Source of the DNA: Welwitschia mirabilis
Lineage: Eukaryota > Gnetophyta > Gnetopsida > Welwitschiales
Length of the DNA: 51,928 nt
Assembly: GCA_051453625.1 (NCBI GenBank)
Contig: JBOZIK010000001.1
Span: forward strand, 129,022,341 to 129,074,268
Direction: 5' to 3'
Shown here: positions 43,658 to 51,928 of the stretch, piece by piece
Position numbering within the stretch: position 1 is the first letter of the stretch
Layout: each line of letters starts with the position of its first letter
Notes under the pieces: generated by a model
What the model was told of the DNA's origin: nothing
What the model saw: the letters and a program-made list of their open reading frames with translations, nothing else
Database searches by the model: none
Program-made: the position numbers and the translations under genes

Positions 43658-45594
43658 GTTGCATCCTCCCTCTTCCTTAGCACATATGTTTGTTGGTTGC
43701 CTAAAGTGCATTTCAAAAGGGATCAATTCTAAAAATAATATAATTGCATTTAGGCTAGCATAAGGTGATTCAACTAATAAATGTTGTAAACTGGAGAGCA
43801 TAGGCTAACATACTATTCAAGCATTTGAATTAAGAAGATATGTCATCGTAATCCATAATAGAACTTTTTTTTGATTATTTTGTAATTTTTTATGCAAGAA
43901 GGGGAAGAACAATGCAAACTATCTAAGATGAAATCCAAAGTGCATAAGAAATAGTGAATGCAAACTTATGATAACCAATTTCTAAGTTATTGTCATTTAA
44001 ACTTTGCCCTTATAACCTATATGAAATCAAAATTAATCTACCAAGAGAATTAATCAAACAAAACATAAGCTATAAGAGATATAAAAGAAAGTATGAAATT
44101 TGACATTTATTTCATTTCCAACTATCTTACAAACCATCTCAGCATGGTAGTAACTCCTAAATGATAGATACATAGCCTAGCACCAAGAATTATCTCTCCT
44201 AAAGTTGAAATGGATTATTGACATTCTTTAATACACTTATCACCATGTTTTACCATCCAAAAGATGAGAAAATAAGGCTAACAAAGGATTTTTATAATTG
44301 TTCTATGGTCATTAGGATTCTAGAAGATTGATATAGGTAGAGAATAATCATTAGATGAAACCCAGGCTACAAGGAATTCAATAAACAGAAGTTATCATGA
44401 TGTTGTGCTTGGTGCCATCATGCATACGGTAATAGGCATGACATACTATAGGATCTAATCATAAGCTAACACATCATGATTTTATTGAAATTTGGATTCG
44501 AATGATAACTAATGTGTTATGGGTACTCTCGTAGGAATGACCTCCTAGTCCAGTCACTGGTTGTCATGTTGGAGCTTTATTGGATTTGGAATTTAAATGG
44601 TATGAAGGCCATTGTTGTGGGGAAAACATATGAGATGATAAATTAATTTTATTAGTTTCTAGCCTCATCTTATAGTCCAAACTTAGCATGATTGAAAGTC
44701 ATGCTATTGTGAGATAAAATATAGTGTTTAAGTTCAAAATTAAATCATTTCACTTTTTCATAATAGATCTCTTAAAATTAGCTAAATTAAACTCTTATTC
44801 CTTGTAAAACACCATTAAAAGCACTATCAAAACATGATGAATTGATATCGTAAAATAGCCCTTCACCTGGCATTTTATTAGTCCCTTTACAAATAAAGAA
44901 AAAGAGGACTTTGCGATGTCAATCCATCTAGATGAGAAAGGATTAAAAATTTGAAATACATAATAAAATCATTGTGCAAAATAAATGCCCAACTAAGATA
45001 AGGAGATATCATAAAAGTGATCAGTCAATAACATGTCAACATTAAATACAATTTTTTTTAAAAAAAAATCCATGAGTTCAACTAGTACAAATATGCTAAT
45101 AAAATCACAAAATACATATAGATCTCAAAACTAAGCTACAAAATATCATGGGTTCTAGTATTAAGAGGACTGAAATTCAACCTCCATGTCATCACCTCAC
45201 TTGCTACTTGGCTTCATAGGTGGCTCAATGATGGGTCCCTTCATATCTAAAAAGTAATAAGACATGTGCTGACATAAATTAAAAGTGGTGAAATCATGGT
45301 GAACTTGGATCACTTTAGGTATACCACTAAAGTATCCTACTAAACCTTTATTATCCTCTTTAAAACAACTTTTCCTTACTCCTCCATAGCTTAAATATAT
45401 GCATCCTTAAATCATCTAGCACAGTAAGCACATAACTCTGTAATCTAAGAAGATAAGCTCTACTCCATAACTTCTAACAATGTAGTAAGGTATTCAAGTG
45501 TGATACCTCCTACTTTCTATGGCTATTCATGAAGAGGAGGAGGTGGATGTGTTGTAGGGACTTCACCAGAAGCCAATGACACCATACTTGGAAT
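43658..45594. other. Spacer, possible retroelement sequence
   Basis: A minus-strand frame at 43801-43658 has IPFEMHFRQPTNICAKEEGG, faintly like the end of a retroelement integrase, but this is too weak to call. Otherwise nothing. Confidence 0.3.
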
Positions 45595-46290
45595 CTCAAT
45601 TCCAAGTCTTTAGAAATATCTGTCACCTACTAAAATGTGTACTAAATGAGGGGTGTCTAGTGGAATAAAAAAATCAAAGAATATGAATAAGGCACTTAAC
45701 AAATAAGAATATGAAATAGTAAAAAAGTAACGTTAGGTGCTCAACCATCTAATTCAGTGCTAAATAAAAGTAGGTAGGTTTATCTTCTTTCCCTAATAAA
45801 TGAAAGATAGAATCTGAAGGTGGGCAATCATGACATGGAAATCATGTTGGACTGGAGCTATGTTATAGATGATGGCCTTATGAAGGATGCAATAATGAGG
45901 AGGTAAATAGATCACTGCTACCCCCCTTTTGTCATCCCTCACATAGTGTGATAACTCTAATAGGACTACATAGGCTCTCCTCTCTGACTTACATCCTCTA
46001 ATATCCATCTTCTTTCCATCTGTAGGAAGACCTATCATTGCTGTAATATGTTGTGGCTATATATAAATCTAGTGATCCCCCACTATAGCTATGATCTACT
46101 CATAATATAGTCCATCATCTCTAGCATGTGTAATGACCTCGAAAGTCTGATAGAACTAGATGATCTCAACCTCGAAATAGGAGCCATGAACATGTAATAA
46201 CCAATCACAAATGCCTAGCTCTCTTAATGCATGGTCCAAATCAGGCTCTAGCCTTTCTATATAATCCCCCAAATGCATCTCTCTTTAATA
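45595..46290 (-). pseudogene. Degenerate retroelement-associated reading frame of unknown function
   Basis: On the minus strand, joining frames over a few stops gives ERLEPDLDHALRELGICDWL (about 46250-46190), HVHGSYFEVE, ITHARDDGLYYE (about 46140-46100), GDHQIYI-like, then a clean 81-codon stretch (46038-45793) with AMIGLPTDGKKMDIRG, HYVRDDKRGVAVIYLPPHYC, ILHKAIIYNIAPVQHDFHVM and AHLQILSFIY. The order (structured N-terminal half, an IGLPTDG turn, an ILHKAI..N helix) recalls the plant retrotransposon-associated proteins annotated as putative plant transposon protein, found as extra ORFs in Athila, Tat and Ogre elements. This is from memory and not verified. It lies on the same strand as, and downstream of, the pol at 48490-51928, the env-like position in Athila elements. 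Confidence 0.45.
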
Positions 46291-48489
46291 AATAGCTAAG
46301 ATAAGGCTATGTCTTATTTCCTATAAAAGTGCTTCATGCTCTCATCATTTTACCACATGAGTGGTAGCAGAATGGATGGTGGGTTAAGAAAATGAAGCTT
46401 CTGTATCACTACATGAAGAAAAACATGAAAAAGAGAAATTATGCAATATAAAAAAATGTTAAAAATATTCAAAACTTTTTCTATAGGTAATCAAATATTA
46501 TCCCATCAAGGTCAAAATATAGCTATCAAAACAAAGATCATTTTGATACTTAACATGTCAAAAACTATCACAAATTAAATGCATAAATAAAAAATAAAAA
46601 CTCCATGGGAAAGTTTGAATAGTACCTTATTATGATTAATTAGTATCAATTAGCAAGAGATTAGGAGGTCCATGAATAAAAGATAATAGTGGCACCCAAA
46701 AGAAATCAGAGTACATAGACAACACTAGATTTGTATGAAAAATGAAGGAGAAAAGAGATTTTAAAGAAAAGTGCTATCCTGTTGTCCCATGTATCGTTGG
46801 GACAATATAGGTCATGTCATACAAAAACCTGAGAGGTTTTTCATTTTCATCGTCCCCACTGTCATCAGGATGACATAAGGGACGATGATCTATTTAAAGG
46901 TAGATCAAGCTAAGACTACTGAGGCATAGGATACTGTGGTATACATGATGATGTCTAAAAGAAATTTCATGAAAATCCTGATTATTCTTACGAATGTTTA
47001 GAGATCCTACTTAAGAATGGTAAACCATTAAAATTAAGATCAGGTTGGGATGATTATTCATGTAAAAATGTAGTTTCAATATGTATGCTTAGTTAGGGAC
47101 CTAATGTAAGTGATGGAATCACTAGATTGACCAAAATTTAGATTTGAGAATGTCTAACGATAAGGTCTAGTGAATTTCAGTGTTTCAGTTAATAACTTAG
47201 TGTACATGTGCCAAATCTCTAATGCTTTTATGAATTCATGATGAGTAAATGATGGTGATTATAGCCTATCATCTGGATTTCATGAATCATTTAAAATGTT
47301 ATCATGTTCTCTGTCATGGCAATGACATGTAGCATGACAATTATTTCAAAAGAAATAATAAAATGAATGATGACCCTTTAGCATAAAATATCAAAGATGC
47401 TAGAAAACCTCAGTAAAATCATGAAAAAAAAGAGAAATAAAGTGGAAATTACTCAATATCTATGATAAAAATGCTCAAGAAATATGAAGTGAGAATTGGA
47501 TAGCAAGTGTAAAGCTAAAAATTCATGCAATGATTTGAAAGATGCAATGTACAAATTTGGCCATAAAACATATTTTCAAGTTCATTTGTATAATTAAGAT
47601 CAATAATTGAATCATGGAATGCATAAAGTTAATAAAGAATAACTAAACTTACTAAATAATTAAGCCTAATAAAAATTTAAGAAAAATATAATTCAACTTT
47701 AAGAAATTAACCTACTTATTAAAGTATGCAAGAAATGAACATAGCTAACATGAATAAGGTTGACTCTTTATCCTAGGTTCCAATCTAATAAGACTCAAAA
47801 GGGATAGCTATCAGATTATTTAATATGAAAAAATGCATGACGTAATGCTTAAAATGATAGATTTATAAGGGAGTAAGTGATTATGAAGTAGGTTATCAAC
47901 AAGTGTCCTTGAAGACATTAAGTGCCCCTTTTTTTGGTTAACAATCATGTTTAGATTAGAAAAATTAAATTAATTAGTATTTAGAGATAATGTTCTTCAT
48001 GGAGAGGGAGGTGCAACCACTATCATAAGAGAAAGGATCGATAGGGAAGAACCCAATCATAACCAACTATCCCTTGGGTGGAGTCTCCATAGCTACTATA
48101 TCACACTGCCAAAGGAGAATGGACTTGAAAGCCAACTGTTCCTCTTGTGCGCTTATGGTAGGACACCATGTAAATAAATAATCTTTCTCAATTTTGCTTT
48201 TTTGAAACATTTTAAAACTTAAATAAAATTATAAACATTTACACTTCAATATAATTAGGCACCTATTGAGAATCAAAGGTTCTTAAATAGTTCATGCAAA
48301 TTTGAATACCTTAAGTTTGAATAAAAGCAAAACTCATCACTTGTTAGAACTCCGAATCATACTGATGAAACGTTGTCCATGTCAAGAATGATTGAGTAGC
48401 ATGAAGAATCAACTAAATGGGTCAAGTTAAGAAGACATCTAAATAATAATAAAGGAAATATTCTCTTATTTTTTAAGAAGAGGGTCATT
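46291..48489. other. Region between pol and the downstream frame
   Basis: AT-rich, without coding frames. It carries the cluster of three hairpins at 46782-46887 and a smaller 6-bp hairpin at 47312-47327. Confidence 0.5.
46782..46887. repeat. Cluster of three inverted repeats
   Basis: First: TTGTCCCA (46782-46789) with TGGGACAA (46798-46805), 8-base loop. Second: AAAAACCT (46823-46830) with AGGTTTTT (46834-46841), 3-base loop. Third: CATCGTCCC (46848-46856) with GGGACGATG (46879-46887), holding an inner TGTCATC (46860-46866) with GATGACA (46869-46875) around two bases, so 40 bases are almost a full palindrome. All stems are perfect. Confidence 0.9.
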
Positions 48490-51400
48490 TAACTCTACTA
48501 CTTCGATCATGTTAATAGAATAAGGACAATTATCAGGTGATTGGTAATGCTTAAATTGTTATCCATTCACTTTTATTTGTTATTTAGTTCTTAGGTTAGA
48601 AACCTTAACGAAAACATTGAAATATAGTTTCTCAACTAGAGAAGGATCTAACCATCTAGAAGATAGTTTATTGTGAATTAGATGAACTTTAGCATTAAAA
48701 AATAAAACATAGTAGCTAGGGTGAAAATTTTTTTACACAAGGTTTTTATCATGGCTAGATTTAGCTTAAGCTTTAATAAAAATTTGGTAATGGATGGCAT
48801 GAATTCTTTTCTCATCAGGATGATTCAATTGGGTAAGGCATGCTTTAAGGTTATCATCATGAGAAACAAGGTTAAGTTGATGGATCATTTTGTAAGAATT
48901 ATAACATACATTAACTAGAAAAACACATGTTTTTCCATAGATAAGTTCATAAGGAGAGAAATCCAAAGAATTATACCAAGTTATGTGATAAGCCCAAAGA
49001 ATACCATTAAGACGAAATGCCTAAGATTTTCTAGATTTATGACAAAGTGTCAAGATTATTTTCTTGATCTCTTAATTAGTATTTTCATCTTGCCCATTTG
49101 TTTGGTGATGGTAAGTGTTAGATATTCTATGTTTAATCCAAACTAAAAGTAAGAGTTTCCTAATAATTTTATTGATAAAGTGAGTACCTTAATCAAAAAT
49201 AAGAATTTTAGAAAATCAAAACCTTTGAAAGATATTTGATCTAAGGAAATAAAAAATAATTTTAGCATCATAAGTTTGTATAGATATGACTTCAACCCAT
49301 TTTGTAACATAATCTATTACCACTAAAATATAATGCTTTCCACATGAAGGGGGTTTAAGATGTCTCATGAAGTCTATACCCCAACAATCAAAGGATTCAC
49401 ATTTCAAGATGGGTGTAAGGTCATATCTTGTGTGGGATTAAAGCTTTAGCTTGTTGGCAAGAATTACACTTCCTAGAAAAGTCAAAGGCATCTTTAAATA
49501 ATAAGGGTCAGTAAAATCATAAATGTAAGATCTTTGTGGTAGTTTTTTAGCCACTAAAATGTCCACCACAAACCTCACCATGGAAAATAAGAAGGATATC
49601 TTTTTGTTCCACTCACGAGAACATTTATGCATAATTTGATCCTTGTATTGCTTATACAAATGTGGTTCAATCCATTGGTAATCACATATTCTATGAAGGA
49701 AAGATTTGCATTGATTACTATTCCAATGTAAAGGTGTTTTGAGTGTGACAAGATAATTCACTATATCAGCATACCAAGGAGTAGGTTATTTTGAAGAAAA
49801 TTCATAAAATTATTTAAAGATGAATAGTTATTCATCTAGAAAATCATCATGAATAGGTTGATTGGAATAGTTGGAAAATGGACTTTGTTCTAAAGGGATT
49901 TTAGAAAGATGATCAGCAATGAAATTTTATTTTCTTGCCTTATCTACTATTGTTAAGTTGAATTCTTTCAATAGAAGTATCCATCGTATAAAGCGTGCAC
50001 TTGAATCTTTCTTCGTTATTAAGTATTAAATGGCAACATGATCTATATAAACATAAGTGTAAAAACCAAGGAAGTAATATCTAAGTTTATCTAAACAAAA
50101 GATTATTGCTAGATCTCCTTTTCAATAGTGGTGTAATTTAATTGAGCATCGAAAGAGTTTTACTAATGTAACTTATTACTTTTAGCCCTTTCTCATGTTT
50201 TTACTAAAAAAATCCCACCTATAGCAAGATTACTAGTATTACACACTAAATTCAAAATCCTTATTCCAGTAAGGCCCACTCACAATGGATTTACTAGTGA
50301 TGGCATTCTTAAGATTTTTAAAGGCTTGTTAACAATCATCATTCCATTCATACTTAAAATCTTTTTCTAAAAGTTGATGGACTAGTTTACAAATTTTTGC
50401 ATAACCTTCTATGAATCTACGATAGAATTCACAATTTCCTAAGAATGACCTAAGTTACTTCATGTTAGTATAAGAGGAAAGGTTCCAAACAACATCAATT
50501 TTTGATGGATCCATTTGTATGACTTTCATTTAGATACCCTGTTCTAATACTACCCCTTCATTGACCATGAAATGGCTCTTTTCCCAATTAAGGTGAAGTT
50601 CACTTTTAGTACACCTATCTCAGCCTTGTACTAAATGATTCAAGGTTTGATCAAAAGAATGTCCAAAGACTGAAAATCAACCATGAAAATTTTAATAGAA
50701 TTTTCTACAATGTTACTAAACATTTTCATCATCACATGTCGAAAGGTCCCTGGGACATTGCATAAACTAAAAGGCATTCTCCTAAAAGCATAAGTATCAA
50801 AAGGGGAGGTGAATCTGGTTTTTGCTTGCTCCTCATTTGAAATATATACTTAGTTGTATCCACTATAAACATTAAGGAAATAATAGAACGCATGTTCTTG
50901 TATTCTATCCAAAACTTAATCAAGAAATGGAAGAGGACAATGATCCTTTTTGATAACTTCATTAAGTCAATGAAAATCTATGCATACACTCTGCTTACCA
51001 ACTTTCTTTACTACAACTGTTAATGGGCTAACCCACTCACTAACGCTTAAAGAATAAATGATATTAGCATCTAAAAATTTATGATTTCATCCTTAACCAC
51101 TTGTTTTAGTGATGGGTTTAAGTGTTTTTGTGGTTGCCTTATGGGCTTTGCATTATCTGTAAGGTCTATTTGGTATTGAACTATATGTGATGGAATAGGA
51201 GATAGGTCCTTGTGACTCAATGAAAAGGCTTTAGATTTAGATCTAAGAAGTGATATCAAGGCCTTCTCTACTTTAGGATAGAAACAACCACTAATAATTA
51301 AGGGCTTTTTAGCATTATTATTTATAAAAATGTATTTTAATCTCTTTCTAAAATCTTTTAAGTTCATCTCAAAGTTGACTCCTTCATGTCCATAAGGGGT

Positions 51401-51928
51401 TGAATAACCATTCCCATGAAATGTTGACTTCATAGACTTTAATTCTTCTATGTCTTGGGTTGTAATGCTATTAAAAGTTTCTTACATTAGTGGTTCCATG
51501 GTATTATCAAGTTCATAAGGATTGATGGAAGTAAGACTACCTAAGATACTTGAGAACTCCTTCATATCATCAAAAAGTATTGGTTGTTCATGAGTAAGAG
51601 CCTTTAATTCAAGTGAATTATGTGCTACAAACATGATTGGTCTAATTTTCTCACTAAGCTCATCACTTATATCATTGGTATCTTTGTCTGTTACATTAAA
51701 AACTTGAATCTGAATCTTCTTACTATCTACTTGAAGTTCCATAATTTTGATTCTAGTGTCTATAATGTAATGGACAGTGGCACAAAAAGCTTTATCTAAA
51801 AGTAAGGGATATCCTCCATTGTGATTGATCTCAAAGACCATGACACCTATGGGGTAATAAGCTTCCTCTATTTGGACAATTAAATCTTTAATAATCCCAA
51901 TAGATTTTCTAATGCTTGAATCAGCCAT
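48490..51928 (-). pseudogene. Ty3/gypsy pol polyprotein (protease end, RT, RNase H, integrase), decayed (element 3)
   Basis: Minus strand in order: MADSSIRKSIGIIKDLIVQ and GGYPLLLDKAFCATV (51928-51770, end of protease), KAFSLSHKDLSPIPSHIVQY and HLNPSLKQVVKDEI (51230-51080, RT start), EWVSPLTVVVKKVGK and KKDHCPLPFLD (about 51040-50930), RRMPFSLCNVPGTF (about 50790-50750), IFMVDFQSL (50690-50665), LNWEKSHFMVNEGVVL (about 50600-50550), RSFLGNCEFYRRFIEGYAKI (about 50450-50390), a zinc-finger CNSCQQAKAL (49470-49440), GIDFMRHLKPPS with DYVTKWVEV (49390-49290, integrase core), YHHQTNGQ (about 49110), SPYELIYGKTC (48960-48930), KLSSRWLDPSL (about 48640). The RT catalytic FMDDF is FMVDF, so one aspartate is lost. 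Stops abound. It belongs to the Athila/Tat branch but is not the same subfamily as elements 1 and 2. Confidence 0.85.

Noticed and set aside
42649-43801. Minus-strand frames of more than 300 codons
   Set aside because: They cross the 917-N gap and a TC microsatellite, giving false RERERE protein.

Overview
This is a window of a large, AT-rich plant nuclear genome made almost entirely of decayed transposable elements, with one small protein gene and one tRNA gene pair that look alive. Plant origin follows from the element families (Athila-like Ty3/gypsy, Ty1/copia with initiator-Met-type primer sites, L1-type LINEs), a plastid rpl16 fragment in the nucleus, plant-type tRNA genes and a Site II promoter element. 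Old, heavily mutated and nested LTR elements would fit a gymnosperm, but that is a guess. Eight runs of N interrupt the sequence; several fall inside repeats.

Layout. 1-6363: 5' part of an Athila-like Ty3/gypsy element on the minus strand (LTR 5116-6363, primer site, gag, protease, reverse transcriptase running off the left edge). 6364-12180: AT-rich spacer with a possible tRNA-derived SINE, a microsatellite, a TTGAC-rich stretch and a plastid rpl16 fragment. 12180-15560: an apparently functional four-exon gene for the transcription elongation factor ELOF1 (Elf1), found only by joining short exons. 15560-21760: spacer with a tandem duplication, a TATA box plus inverted repeat, and a LINE endonuclease remnant. 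21765-21949: tRNA-Lys(CTT) and tRNA-Leu(CAA) 6 bp apart with one shared terminator, followed by a GC-richer island of unknown nature. 23955-24880: 3' end of an L1-like LINE.

25254-42327 is one nested structure. An old Ty1/copia element (minus strand, LTRs 25259-25406 and 42144-42322, target duplication TTAGT on both sides) was split twice: by an Athila-like element (plus strand, 25969-31712, flanks CTTAG/TTTAG) that landed in its RNase H coding region, and by a 3.0-kb copia deletion derivative (minus strand, 38095-41112, flanks GATAA/GATAA) that landed in its leader. 

42328-51928: spacer and a large gap, then minus-strand retroelement sequence: a Ty3/gypsy pol (48490-51928, running off the right edge) and, downstream of it, a separate degenerate reading frame (45595-46290), with a cluster of three hairpins between them (46782-46887). 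None of the transposon reading frames is intact. The live functions supported here are ELOF1, which acts with RNA polymerase II, and the two tRNAs.
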